NCBI RefSeq assembly: GCF_964656455.1
Contig: NW_027555009.1
Location: forward strand, 124,001 to 188,000
From: Halichoerus grypus
Lineage: Eukaryota > Chordata > Mammalia > Carnivora > Phocidae
Direction of reading: 5' to 3'
DNA length: 64,000 bases
Part shown: one piece after another, positions 49,217-62,578 of the stretch
Position numbering within the stretch: the stretch's first letter is position 1
Layout: every line of letters starts with the position of its first letter
The notes under the pieces: generated by a model
Databases searched by the model: none
What the model was told of the DNA's origin: nothing
What the model saw: only the letters and a program-made list of their open reading frames with translations
Position numbers and translations under genes: made by a program

Positions 49217-52200
49217 TAATAGCAAGCGTTCTACCTCGGAGAAACAACACTGAAGAGAAACCGTGCTTTAGCTACCGACGACCTCTGTGTGGGAGGAAGC
49301 AGTTTAGGGTGTACTGTGGGTGAGAGCCTGGGGACGGGTTCCGTTTCGTAAAATCGAGGGAGAGACAGGCCGGAGAGAAGGCAGCTCTCAACTCACACCA
49401 TGGCTATGGGGCTAGTACCGTTGCCCCGGGTGTGTGTGCAGGCTTAATGAAAACCGCCTAACTCGAAGGAAAAACTCGGTGGAGAATCCATGCTTCAGCT
49501 AAAACAGCCGCTCCTGAGGGTGGAAGCATTTTGTTGTGTGCGTGCATGAGAGCCCTGCAAGGGAGTCCAAAGCTTTTTGCGAGTGAGACTCAGGCCCCAG
49601 CAGAAGGCAGAACACGACTCCCCCTGTGTTTCATCAAGCTAGCACTGCGGCCCCACTTTTGCATGGAAGTCTCATCACTAGCGTTCTAACTCAAAGAAAC
49701 AACAGTGTAGAGAAATCGTGCTTTAGTTACTGTCGACCTCCAGGCGGAGGAAGCAGTATACAGGGTACCGTGGGTGAGAGCCTGGGGAACGGTTTCCATA
49801 CGTGAAACCGAGGGAGAAACCGTTCCGGGCAGAAGGCACCTCTGGACTCAGCTCTTGCTACCTGAAGCTAACACTACTGCTCCATGTGTGCTTGGAATGC
49901 TCCGTGCTCAACACTGCCTTGGAAGGAACAAGCCTGTAAAGAATCCCAGCTGCAGCTCATTCGCCTACCAGGCTACTAAGGCCACGAAGCCATGGTGTAT
50001 ACTTACTGCCCTTTAGGTAACATTGCCGTTCCTGAAGTCGGAGGAATTTTACAGTGCTCCTGTAGGAGAGACCGGGAAAGGGTCCCATACGTGAAATGGA
50101 GTGAGAAACGGGCCGGTGTGGAAGGGAGCTCTAAACTCACCTCTTGTTTCTGATGCTAGTACCCTTGCCCCGGGGGTGCCTGCAGGCCTAAAGCCAACCA
50201 CCTAACTCAAGGGAACAACTCTTTAGAGAACTCCTGCTTCGGCTAAAAGAGCCATGCCTGAGGGTGGACGCATTTTGCTGTGTGCAAGGGTGAGCGCCCT
50301 GCAGCTGAGTCCCAAACCATTTTCTGTGTGAGACTCAGGCCCCGGAGGAAAGCAGAACACGACTCCCCACTTGTTTCATGAAGCTAGCACTGCGGCCCCA
50401 CTTTTGCATGGAAGTCTAATCGCTAGCGTTCTAACTCGGAGAAACAACACTAGAGAACCCGTGCTTTAGGTACCGTCGACCTCTGTGTGGGAGGAAGCGG
50501 TTTAGGGTGTACTGTGGGTGAGAGCCTGAGGACGGGTTCCATTTCGGAAAATCGGGGGAGGGACAGGCCGGTACACAAGGCAGCTCTCCGCTCACACCGT
50601 GGTTATGGGGCTAGTACCGTTGCCCCGGGTGTGCGTGCAGGCTTAAAGACAACCACCTCACTCGAAGGAAAACCTTGGGAGAGAATCCATGCTTCAGCTA
50701 AAACAGCCACTCCAGAGGGTGGGGAAGCATTTTGTTGTGTGCGTGCGTGAGAGCCCTGCAAGGGAGTCCAAAGCTTTTTGCGAGTGAGACTCAGGCCCCA
50801 GCAGAAGGCAGAACACGACTCGCCATGTGTTTCGTCAAGCTAGCACTGCGGCCCCACTTTTGCCTGGAAGTCTCATCGCTAGCGTTCAAACTCGAAGAAA
50901 CAACAGTGCAGAGAAAGCGTGCTTTAGCTACCGTCGACCTCTCTGTGTGAGAAAGCAGTTTACGCTGCACTGTGGGTGAGAGCCTGGGGACAGGTTCCAT
51001 AGGTAAAATCGAGGGAGAGACAGGCCAGTGCAGAAGGCAGCTGTCAACTCACCTCGTGTTTACGAGGCTAGTGCAGTTGCCCCGGGTGTGCCTGCCGGCC
51101 TAAAGCCAAGCACCTAAGTCGAAGGAACAACTCTGTAGAGAATTCCTGCTTCAGCGAACATAGGCATTCCTGAGGCTGGAAGCATTTTGCTGTGTGCCTG
51201 CGTGAGAGAAGTGCAATGGAGTCCCCAACCATTTTCCGTGTGAGACTCAGGCCCCGGGAGAAGGGAGGACACGCCTCCCCACTTGTTTCATGAAGTTAGC
51301 ACTGCGGCCCCACTTTTGCATGGAAGTCTAATCGCTAGCGTTGTAACTCGGAGAAACAACAAGGTAGAGAAACCGTGCTTTAGCTACCGTCGACCTCTGT
51401 GGGAGGAAGCAGTATAGGGTGTACTGTGGGTGAGAGCCTGGGGACGGGTTCCATTTCGTAAAATCGGGGGAGAGACAGGCCGGTACACAAGGCAGCCCTC
51501 CACTCATACCATGGCTATGGGGCTAGTACCGTTACCCCGGGTGTGCGTGCAGGCTTAAAGACAACCACCTAACTCGAAGGAAAAACTTGGGAGAGAATCC
51601 ATGCTTCAGCTAAAACAGCCACTCCAGAGGGTGGGGAAGCGTTTTGTTGTGTGCGTGCGTGAGAGCCCTGCAAGGGAGTCCAAAGCTTTTTGCGAGTGAG
51701 ACTCAGGCCCCAGCAGAAGGCAGAACACGACTCGCCATGTGTTTCATCAAGCTAGCACTGCGGCCCCACTTTCGCATGGAAGTCTAATCGCTAGCGTTCT
51801 AACTCGAAGAAACAACACGGTAGAGAAACCGTGCTTTAGCTACCATCCACGTCTCTGAGGGAGGAAGCAGTTTCTAGGCTACCGTGGGTGAGAGCCTGGG
51901 GAACGGGTTCCTTACGTGAGACCGAGGGAGAAGAAGTCCGGGCCAGAAGGCACCTCTCGACTCAGCTCTTGTTACCTGAAGCTAACACTACCGCTCCGTG
52001 TGTGCATAGGAATGCCAAGTGCTCCACACTGATTTGGCAGAAAGAAGCCGGTCAAGAATCCCAGCTTCAGCTCATTCGCCTCTCCACAGGGTGGCAGCAT
52101 TTTCAACTCTGCTTGAGTGCAAACCTGGGGAATGAGTCCCAGCAGAATTCCGAGGGAGAAATAAGCATGGGCAGGAGGCAGCTATCGACTCAACTCTTGT

Positions 52201-52943
52201 TTCGGGAAACTAGATCGGCTCTCCCGTGTGTGCGTGTAGTCCTAAGTGCCACCCACCCAACGCAAAGGAACAAAAGCGCAGAGGACCCGTGCCTCAGCAA
52301 AGATCGCCCTTCCTGAGCGTGCACTTCATCTATTGTGTGTTTTTGTGAAAGCATGAGAAATGGAACCTAAACGTAACTCGGAGTGAGAAGCAGGCCTGTA
52401 AGGAAGGCTGCTGTGGACTCACCTCTTGTTTGAGGAGATTAGCACTGCTGTACCCTGTGTGCCTGGATGCCTAGTTACCAGGCTACTAACACCAAGAATC
52501 AATGCTATAGAGTTACTGCGCTTTAGTTAACATTGCCGTTCCTGAAGCCAGGGGAATTTGACAGTGCTCGTGGTTGAGAGCCCGGGGAAAGGGTCCCATA
52601 CGTGAAATGGAGTGAGAAACATGCCGGAGCGGAAGGCAGCTCTCAACTCACCTCTTGTTGATGAGGCTGGTACCCTTGCCCCGGGTGTGCCTGCAGGCCT
52701 AAAGCCAACCACCTAACTCAAAGGAACAACTCTGTAGAGAATTCCTGCTTCGGCTAAAGTAGCCATGCCGGAGGGTGGACGCATTTTGCTGTGTGCATGC
52801 GTGAGCGCACTGCAAGTGAGTCCACAACCATTTTCCGTGTGGGACTCAGGCCCCGGCAGAAGGCAGAACACGACTCCCCACTTGTTTCCTGAGGCTAGCA
52901 CTGCGGCCCCACTTTTGCATGGAAGTCTAATAGCAAGCGTTCT
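49217..52943. repeat. Monomer block 12 (3,727 bp)
   Basis: Standard layout. It shares cctcactcg (50656) and gtccccaacc (51221) with blocks 3, 13 and 14, and gccacccaccc (52248) with block 11. Private changes are aacaaggtag near 51357, tttctaggct near 51871 and aaacatgccgg near 52617. Confidence 0.95.
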
Positions 52944-53554
52944 TTTTTTTTTTTTATTAAATTTTTTTATTGTTATGTTAATCCCCATACATTACATCGG
53001 TAGTTTTAGATATAGTGTTCCATGATTCATTGTTTGTGCATAACACCCAGTGCTCCATGCAGAACGTGCCCTCCTCAATACCCATCACCAGGCTAACCCA
53101 TCCTCCCACCCCCCTCCCCTCTAGAACCCTCAGTTTGTTTTTCAGAGTCCATCGTCTCTCATGGTTCTTCTCCCCCTCCGATTTCTCCCCCTTCATTCTT
53201 CCCCTCCTGCTACATTCTTCTTCTTCTTTTTTTCTTTCTTAACATATATTGCATTATTTCTTTCAGAGGTACAGATCTGAGATTCAACAGTCTTGCACAA
53301 TTCACAGCGCTTACCAGAACACATACCCTCCCCAGTGTCCATCACCCAGTCACCCCATCCCTCCCACCCCACCCCCCACTCCAGCAACCCTCAGGTTGTT
53401 TCCTGAGTTTAAGAATTCCTCATATCAGTGAGGTCATATGATACATGTCTTTCTCTGTTTGACTTATTTCGCTCAGCATAATACCCTCCAGTTCCATCCA
53501 CGTCGTTGCAAATGGCAAGATCTCATTCCTTTTGATGGCTGCATAATATTCCTT

Positions 53555-53600
<46 letters not shown>

Positions 53601-53681
53601 TATATATAGACCAAACTTCTTTATCCATTCATCTGTTGATGGACATCTTGGCTCTTTCCACAGTTTGGCTATGGTGGACAT
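52944..53681 (-). mobile_element. L1 copy 13, 5'-truncated LINE-1 (738 bp)
   Basis: Intact duplications; ORF2 stop near 53420. The microsatellite at 53559-53608 is TA/cacaca/TA, and its length puts the tail out of frame. Confidence 0.94.
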
Positions 53682-56600
53682 TAATAGCAAGCGTTCTACC
53701 TCGGAGAAACAACACTGAAGAGAAACCGTGCTTTAGCTACCGACGACCTCTGTGTGGGAGGAAGCAGTTTAGGGTGTACTGTGGGTGAGAGCCTGGGGAC
53801 GGGTTCCGTTTCGTAAAATCGAGGGAGAGACAGGCCGGAGAGAAGGCAGCTCTCAACTCACCCCATGGCTATGGGGCTAGTACCGTTGCCCCGGGTGTGT
53901 GTGCAGGCTTAATGAAAACCGCCTAACTCGAAGGAAAAACTCGGTGGAGAATCCATGCTTCAGCTAAAACAGCCGCTCCTGAGGGTGGAAGCATTTTGTT
54001 GTGTGCGTGCATGAGAGCCCTGCAAGGGAGTCCAAAGCTTTTTGCGAGTGAGACTCAGGCCCCAGCAGAAGGCAGAACACGACTCCCCCTGTGTTTCATC
54101 AAGCTAGCACTGCGGCCCCACTTTTGCATGGAAGTCTCATCACTAGCGTTCTAACTCAAAGAAACAACAGTGTAGAGAAATCGTGCTTTAGTTACTGTCG
54201 ACCTCCAGGCGGAGGAAGCAGTATACAGGGTACCGTGGGTGAGAGCCTGGGGAACGGTTTCCATACGTGAAACCGAGGGAGAAACCGTTCCGGGCAGAAG
54301 GCACCTCTGGACTCAGCTCTTGCTACCTGAAGCTAACACTACTGCTCCATGTGTGCTTGGAATGCTCCGTGCTCAACACTGCCTTGGAAGGAACAAGCCT
54401 GTAAAGAATCCCAGCTGCAGCTCATTCGCCTACCAGGCTACTAAGGCCACGAAGCCATGGTGTATACTTACTGCCCTTTAGGTAACATTGCCGTTCCTGA
54501 AGTCGGAGGAATTTTACAGTGCTCCTGTAGGAGAGACCGGGAAAGGGTCCCATACGTGAAATGGAGTGAGAAACGGGCCGGTGTGGAAGGGAGCTCTAAA
54601 CTCACCTCTTGTTTCTGATGCTAGTACCCTTGCCCCGGGGGTGCCTGCAGGCCTAAAGCCAACCACCTAACTCAAGGGAACAACTCTTTAGAGAACTCCT
54701 GCTTCGGCTAAAAGAGCCATGCCTGAGGGTGGACGCATTTTGCTGTGTGCAAGGGTGAGCGCCCTGCAGCTGAGTCCCAAACCATTTTCTGTGTGAGACT
54801 CAGGCCCCGGAGGAAAGCAGAACACGACTCCCCACTTGTTTCATGAAGCTAGCACTGCGGCCCCACTTTTGCATGGAAGTCTAATCGCTAGCGTTCTAAC
54901 TCGGAGAAACAACACTAGAGAACCCGTGCTTTAGGTACCGTCGACCTCTGTGTGGGAGGAAGCGGTTTAGGGTGTACTGTGGGTGAGAGCCTGAGGACGG
55001 GTTCCATTTCGGAAAATCGGGGGAGGGACAGGCCGGTACACAAGGCAGCTCTCCGCTCACACCGTGGTTATGGGGCTAGTACCGTTGCCCCGGGTGTGCG
55101 TGCAGGCTTAAAGACAACCACCTCACTCGAAGGAAAACCTTGGGAGAGAATCCATGCTTCAGCTAAAACAGCCACTCCAGAGGGTGGGGAAGCATTTTGT
55201 TGTGTGCGTGCGTGAGAGCCCTGCAAGGGAGTCCAAAGCTTTTTGCGAGTGAGACTCAGGCCCCAGCAGAAGGCAGAACACGACTCGCCATGTGTTTCGT
55301 CAAGCTAGCACTGCGGCCCCACTTTTGCCTGGAAGTCTCATCGCTAGCGTTCAAACTCGAAGAAACAACAGTGCAGAGAAAGCGTGCTTTAGCTACCGTC
55401 GACCTCTCTGTGTGAGAAAGCAGTTTACGCTGCACTGTGGGTGAGAGCCTGGGGACAGGTTCCATAGGTAAAATCGAGGGAGAGACAGGCCAGTGCAGAA
55501 GGCAGCTGTCAACTCACCTCGTGTTTACGAGGCTAGTGCAGTTGCCCCGGGTGTGCCTGCCGGCCTAAAGCCAAGCACCTAAGTCGAAGGAACAACTCTG
55601 TAGAGAATTCCTGCTTCAGCGAACATAGGCATTCCTGAGGCTGGAAGCATTTTGCTGTGTGCCTGCGTGAGAGAAGTGCAATGGAGTCCCCAACCATTTT
55701 CCGTGTGAGACTCAGGCCCCGGGAGAAGGGAGGACACGCCTCCCCACTTGTTTCATGAAGTTAGCACTGCGGCCCCACTTTTGCATGGAAGTCTAATCGC
55801 TAGCGTTGTAACTCGGAGAAACAACACGGTAGAGAAACCGTGCTTTAGCTACCGTCGACCTCTGTGGGAGGAAGCAGTATAGGGTGTACTGTGGGTGAGA
55901 GCCTGGGGACGGGTTCCATTTCGTAAAATCGGGGGAGAGACAGGCCGGTACACAAGGCAGCCCTCCACTCATACCATGGCTATGGGGCTAGTACCGTTAC
56001 CCCGGGTGTGCGTGCAGGCTTAAAGACAACCACCTAACTCGAAGGAAAAACTTGGGAGAGAATCCATGCTTCAGCTAAAACAGCCACTCCAGAGGGTGGG
56101 GAAGCGTTTTGTTGTGTGCGTGCGTGAGAGCCCTGCAAGGGAGTCCAAAGCTTTTTGCGAGTGAGACTCAGGCCCCAGCAGAAGGCAGAACACGACTCGC
56201 CATGTGTTTCATCAAGCTAGCACTGCGGCCCCACTTTCGCATGGAAGTCTAATCGCTAGCGTTCTAACTCGGAGAAACAACACGGTAGAGAAACCGTGCT
56301 TTAGCTACCATCCACGTCTCTGAGGGAGGAAGCAGTTTCCAGGCTACCGTGGGTGAGAGCCTGGGGAACGGGTTCCTTACGTGAGACCGAGGGAGAAGAA
56401 GTCCGGGCCAGAAGGCACCTCTCGACTCAGCTCTTGTTACCTGAAGCTAACACTACCGCTCCGTGTGTGCATAGGAATGCCAAGTGCTCCACACTGATTT
56501 GGCAGAAAGAAGCCGGTCAAGAATCCCAGCTTCAGCTCATTCGCCTCTCCACAGGGTGGCAGCATTTTCAACTCTGCTTGAGTGCAAACCTGGGGAATGA

Positions 56601-57408
56601 GTCCCAGCAGAATTCCGAGGGAGAAATAAGCATGGGCAGGAGGCAGCTATCGACTCAACTCTTGTTTCGGGAAACTAGATCGGCTCTCCCGTGTGTGCGT
56701 GTAGTCCTAAGTGCCATCCACCCAACGCAAAGGAACAAAAGCGCAGAGGACCCGTGCCTCAGCAAAGATCGCCCTTCCTGAGCGTGCACTTCATCTATTG
56801 TGTGTTTTTGTGAAAGCATGAGAAATGGAACCTAAACGTAACTCGGAGTGAGAAGCAGGCCTGTAAGGAAGGCTGCTGTGGACTCACCTCTTGTTTGAGG
56901 AGATTAGCACTGCTGTACCCTGTGTGCCTGGATGCCTAGTTACCAGGCTACTAACACCAAGAATCAATGCTATAGAGTTACTGCGCTTTAGTTAACATTG
57001 CCGTTCCTGAAGCCAGGGGAATTTGACAGTGCTCGTGGTTGAGAGCCCGGGGAAAGGGTCCCATACGTGAAATGGAGTGAGAAACAGGCCGGAGCGGAAG
57101 GCAGCTCTCAACTCACCTCTTGTTGATGAGGCTGGTACCCTTGCCCCGGGTGTGCCTGCAGGCCTAAAGCCAACCACCTAACTCAAAGGAACAACTCTGT
57201 AGAGAATTCCTGCTTCGGCTAAAGTAGCCATGCCGGAGGGTGCACGCATTTTGCTGTGTGCATGCGTGAGCGCACTGCAAGTGAGTCCACAACCATTTTC
57301 CGTGTGGGACTCAGGCCCCGGCAGAAGGCAGAACACGACTCCCCACTTGTTTCCTGAGGCTAGCACTGCGGCCCCACTTTTGCATGGAAGTTTCATACCA
57401 AGCGTTCT
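53682..57408. repeat. Monomer block 13 (3,727 bp)
   Basis: Standard layout. It is close to block 3: accgtggttatgg, cctcactcg, gtccccaacc and gtgcacgcatt are all shared at a constant 44,201-bp offset. The two differ by ccccgggtg instead of ccccaggtg in monomer 6. Private: actcaccccatgg near 53857. Confidence 0.95.
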
Positions 57409-58128
57409 TTTTTTTTTGTTATTAAATTTTTTTATTGTTATGTTAATCCCCATACATTACATCGGTAGTTTTAGATATAGTGTTCCATGATTCATTGTTT
57501 GTGCATAACACCCAGTGCTCCATGCAGAACGTGCCCTCCTCAATACCCATCACCAGGCTAACCCATCCTCCCACCCCCCTCCCCTCTAGAACCCTCAGTT
57601 TGTTTTTCAGAGTCCATCGTCTCTCATGGTTCTTCTCCCCCTCCGATTTCTCCCCCTTCATTCTTCCCCTCCTGCTACATTCTTCTTCTTCTTTTTTTCT
57701 TTCTTAACATATATTGCATTATTTCTTTCAGAGGTACAGATCTGAGATTCAACAGTCTTGCACAATTCACAGCGCTTACCAGAACACATACCCTCCCCAG
57801 TGTCCATCACCCAGTCACCCCATCCCTCCCACCCCACCCCCCACTCCAGCAACCCTCAGTTTGTTTCCTGAGATTAAGAATTCCTCATATCAGTGAGGTC
57901 ATATGATACATGTCTTTCTCTGTTTGACTTATTTCGCTCAGCATAATACCCTCCAGTTCCATCCACGTCGTTGCAAATGGCAAGATCTCATTCCTTTTGA
58001 TGGCTGCATAATATTCCTTTGTGTATATCTATATATATATATATATATATATATAGACCAAACTTCTTTATCCATTCATCTGTTGATGGACATCTTGGCT
58101 CTTTCCACAGTTTGGCTATGGTGGACAT
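57409..58128 (-). mobile_element. L1 copy 14, 5'-truncated LINE-1 (720 bp)
   Basis: Same haplotype as copy 4: altered left duplication tcataccaagcgttct, G in the T-run, gagattaag, and a 32-bp microsatellite with one TCTA step (58024-58055). ORF2 stop near 57885. Confidence 0.94.
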
Positions 58129-61100
58129 TAATAGCAAGCGTTCTACCTCGGAGAAACAACACTGAAGAGAAACCGTGCTTTAGCTACCGACGACCTCTGT
58201 GTGGGAGGAAGCAGTTTAGGGTGTACTGTGGGTGAGAGCCTGGGGACGGGTTCCGTTTCGTAAAATCGAGGGAGAGACAGGCCGGAGAGAAGGCAGCTCT
58301 CAACTCACACCATGGCTATGGGGCTAGTACCGTTGCCCCGGGTGTGTGTGCAGGCTTAATGAAAACCGCCTAACTCGAAGGAAAAACTCGGTGGAGAATC
58401 CATGCTTCAGCTAAAACAGCCGCTCCTGAGGGTGGAAGCATTTTGTTGTGTGCGTGCATGAGAGCCCTGCAAGGGAGTCCAAAGCTTTTTGCGAGTGAGA
58501 CTCAGGCCCCAGCAGAAGGCAGAACACGACTCCCCCTGTGTTTCATCAAGCTAGCACTGCGGCCCCACTTTTGCATGGAAGTCTCATCACTAGCGTTCTA
58601 ACTCAAAGAAACAACAGTGTAGAGAAATCGTGCTTTAGTTACTGTCGACCTCCAGGCGGAGGAAGCAGTATACAGGGTACCGTGGGTGAGAGCCTGGGGA
58701 ACGGTTTCCATACGTGAAACCGAGGGAGAAACCGTTCCGGGCAGAAGGCACCTCTGGACTCAGCTCTTGCTACCTGAAGCTAACACTACTGCTCCATGTG
58801 TGCTTGGAATGCTCCGTGCTCAACACTGCCTTGGAAGGAACAAGCCTGTAAAGAATCCCAGCTGCAGCTCATTCGCCTACCAGGCTACTAAGGCCACGAA
58901 GCCATGGTGTATACTTACTGCCCTTTAGGTAACATTGCCGTTCCTGAAGTCGGAGGAATTTTACAGTGCTCCTGTAGGAGAGACCGGGAAAGGGTCCCAT
59001 ACGTGAAATGGAGTGAGAAACGGGCCGGTGTGGAAGGGAGCTCTAAACTCACCTCTTGTTTCTGATGCTAGTACCCTTGCCCCGGGGGTGCCTGCAGGCC
59101 TAAAGCCAACCACCTAACTCAAGGGAACAACTCTTTAGAGAACTCCTGCTTCGGCTAAAAGAGCCATGCCTGAGGGTGGACGCATTTTGCTGTGTGCAAG
59201 GGTGAGCGCCCTGCAGCTGAGTCCCAAACCATTTTCTGTGTGAGACTCAGGCCCCGGAGGAAAGCAGAACACGACTCCCCACTTGTTTCATGAAGCTAGC
59301 ACTGCGGCCCCACTTTTGCATGGAAGTCTAATCGCTAGCGTTCTAACTCGGAGAAACAACACTAGAGAACCCGTGCTTTAGGTACCGTCGACCTCTGTGT
59401 GGGAGGAAGCGGTTTAGGGTGTACTGTGGGTGAGAGCCTGAGGACGGGTTCCATTTCGGAAAATCGGGGGAGGGACAGGCCGGTACACAAGGCAGCTCTC
59501 CGCTCACACCATGGTTATGGGGCTAGTACCGTTGCCCCGGGTGTGCGTGCAGGCTTAAAGACAACCACCTCACTCGAAGGAAAACCTTGGGAGAGAATCC
59601 ATGCTTCAGCTAAAACAGCCACTCCAGAGGGTGGGGAAGCATTTTGTTGTGTGCGTGCGTGAGAGCCCTGCAAGGGAGTCCAAAGCTTTTTGCGAGTGAG
59701 ACTCAGGCCCCAGCAGAAGGCAGAACACGACTCGCCATGTGTTTCGTCAAGCTAGCACTGCGGCCCCACTTTTGCCTGGAAGTCTCATCGCTAGCGTTCA
59801 AACTCGAAGAAACAACAGTGCAGAGAAAGCGTGCTTTAGCTACCGTCGACCTCTCTGTGTGAGAAAGCAGTTTACGCTGCACTGTGGGTGAGAGCCTGGG
59901 GACAGGTTCCATAGGTAAAATCGAGGGAGAGACAGGCCAGTGCAGAAGGCAGCTGTCAACTCACCTCGTGTTTACGAGGCTAGTGCAGTTGCCCCGGGTG
60001 TGCCTGCCGGCCTAAAGCCAAGCACCTAAGTCGAAGGAACAACTCTGTAGAGAATTCCTGCTTCAGCGAACATAGGCATTCCTGAGGCTGGAAGCATTTT
60101 GCTGTGTGCCTGCGTGAGAGAAGTGCAATGGAGTCCCCAACCATTTTCCGTGTGAGACTCAGGCCCCGGGAGAAGGGAGGACACGCCTCCCCACTTGTTT
60201 CATGAAGTTAGCACTGCGGCCCCACTTTTGCATGGAAGTCTAATCGCTAGCGTTGTAACTCGGAGAAACAACACGGTAGAGAAACCGTGCTTTAGCTACC
60301 GTCGACCTCTGTGGGAGGAAGCAGTATAGGGTGTACTGTGGGTGAGAGCCTGGGGACGGGTTCCATTTCGTAAAATCGGGGGAGAGACAGGCCGGTACAC
60401 AAGGCAGCCCTCCACTCATACCATGGCTATGGGGCTAGTACCGTTACCCCGGCTGTGCGTGCAGGCTTAAAGACAACCACCTAACTCGAAGGAAAAACTT
60501 GGGAGAGAATCCATGCTTCAGCTAAAACAGCCACTCCAGAGGGTGGGGAAGCGTTTTGTTGTGTGCGTGCGTGAGAGCCCTGCAAGGGAGTCCAAAGCTT
60601 TTTGCGAGTGAGACTCAGGCCCCAGCAGAAGGCAGAACACGACTCGCCATGTGTTTCATCAAGCTAGCACTGCGGCCCCACTTTCGCATGGAAGTCTAAT
60701 CGCTAGCGTTCTAACTCGGAGAAACAACACGGTAGAGAAACCGTGCTTTAGCTACCATCCACGTCTCTGAGGGAGGAAGCAGTTTCCAGGCTACCGTGGG
60801 TGAGAGCCTGGGGAACGGGTTCCTTACGTGAGACCGAGGGAGAAGAAGTCCGGGCCAGAAGGCACCTCTCGACTCAGCTCTTGTTACCTGAAGCTAACAC
60901 TACCGCTCCGTGTGTGCATAGGAATGCCAAGTGCTCCACACTGATTTGGCAGAAAGAAGCCGGTCAAGAATCCCAGCTTCAGCTCATTCGCCTCTCCACA
61001 GGGTGGCAGCATTTTCAACTCTGCTTGAGTGCAAACCTGGGGAATGAGTCCCAGCAGAATTCCGAGGGAGAAATAAGCATGGGCAGGAGGCAGCTATCGA

Positions 61101-61855
61101 CTCAACTCTTGTTTCGGGAAACTAGATCGGCTCTCCCGTGTGTGCGTGTAGTCCTAAGTGCCATCCACCCAACGCAAAGGAACAAAAGCGCAGAGGACCC
61201 GTGCCTCAGCAAAGATCGCCCTTCCTGAGCGTGCACTTCATCTATTGTGTGTTTTTGTGAAAGCATGAGAAATGGAACCTAAACGTAACTCGGAGTGAGA
61301 AGCAGGCCTGTAAGGAAGGCTGCTGTGGACTCACCTCTTGTTTGAGGAGATTAGCACTGCTGTACCCTGTGTGCCTGGATGCCTAGTTACCAGGCTACTA
61401 ACACCAAGAATCAATGCTATAGAGTTACTGCGCTTTAGTTAACATTGCCGTTCCTGAAGCCAGGGGAATTTGACAGTGCTCGTGGTTGAGAGCCCGGGGA
61501 AAGGGTCCCATACGTGAAATGGAGTGAGAAACAGGCCGGAGCGGAAGGCAGCTCTCAACTCACCTCTTGTTGATGAGGCTGGTACCCTTGCCCCGGGTGT
61601 GCCTGCAGGCCTAAAGCCAACCACCTAACTCAAAGGAACAACTCTGTAGAGAATTCCTGCTTCGGCTAAAGTAGCCATGCCGGAGGGTGGACGCATTTTG
61701 CTGTGTGCATGCGTGAGCGCACTGCAAGTGAGTCCACAACCATTTTCCGTGTGGGACTCAGGCCCCGGCAGAAGGCAGAACACGACTCCCCACTTGTTTC
61801 CTGAGGCTAGCACTGCGGCGCCACTTTTGCATGGAAGTCTCATAGCAAGCGTTCT
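58129..61855. repeat. Monomer block 14 (3,727 bp)
   Basis: Standard layout. A recombinant pattern in monomer 6: accatggttatgg as in most blocks, followed by cctcactcg as in blocks 3, 12 and 13. Private changes are ccccggctgtg near 60448 and ctgcggcgcc near 61814. Confidence 0.95.
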
Positions 61856-62467
61856 TTTTTTTTTTTTTATTAAATTTTTTTATTGTTATGTTAATCCCCA
61901 TACATTACATCGGTAGTTTTAGATATAGTGTTCCATGATTCATTGTTTGTGCATAACACCCAGTGCTCCATGCAGAACGTGCCCTCCTCAATACCCATCA
62001 CCAGGCTAACCCATCCTCCCACCCCCCTCCCCTCTAGAACCCTCAGTTTGTTTTTCAGAGTCCATCGTCTCTCATGGTTCTTCTCCCCCTCCGATTTCTC
62101 CCCCTTCATTCTTCCCCTCCTGCTACATTCTTCTTCTTCTTTTTTTCTTTCTTAACATATATTGCATTATTTCTTTCAGAGGTACAGATCTGAGATTCAA
62201 CAGTCTTGCACAATTCACAGCGCTTACCAGAACACATACCCTCCCCACTGTCCATCACCCAGTCACCCCATCCCTCCCACCCCACCCCCCACTCCAGCAA
62301 CCCTCAGTTTGTTTCCTGAGATTAAGAATTCCTCATATCAGTGAGGTCATATGATACATGTCTTTCTCTGTTTGACTTATTTCGCTCAGCATAATACCCT
62401 CCAGTTCCATCCACGTCGTTGCAAATGGCAAGATCTCATTCCTTTTGATGGCTGCATAATATTCCTT

Positions 62468-62508
<41 letters not shown>

Positions 62509-62578
62509 CAAACTTCTTTATCCATTCATCTGTTGATGGACATCTTGGCTCTTTCCACAGTTTGGCTATGGTGGACAT
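61856..62578 (-). mobile_element. L1 copy 15, 5'-truncated LINE-1 (723 bp)
   Basis: The left duplication reads tcatagcaagcgttct, as at copy 10. The 3' UTR has gagattaag, as in copies 4 and 14, but the microsatellite is pure (TA)17 at 62472-62505 and the T-run has no G. This is another mosaic. Confidence 0.94.
62333..62578 (-). pseudogene. L1 ORF2 C-terminal remnant, frame open (copy 15)
   Basis: Open from the truncation point to the stop. It has the shortest Tyr-Ile tract among the in-frame copies. Confidence 0.85.
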
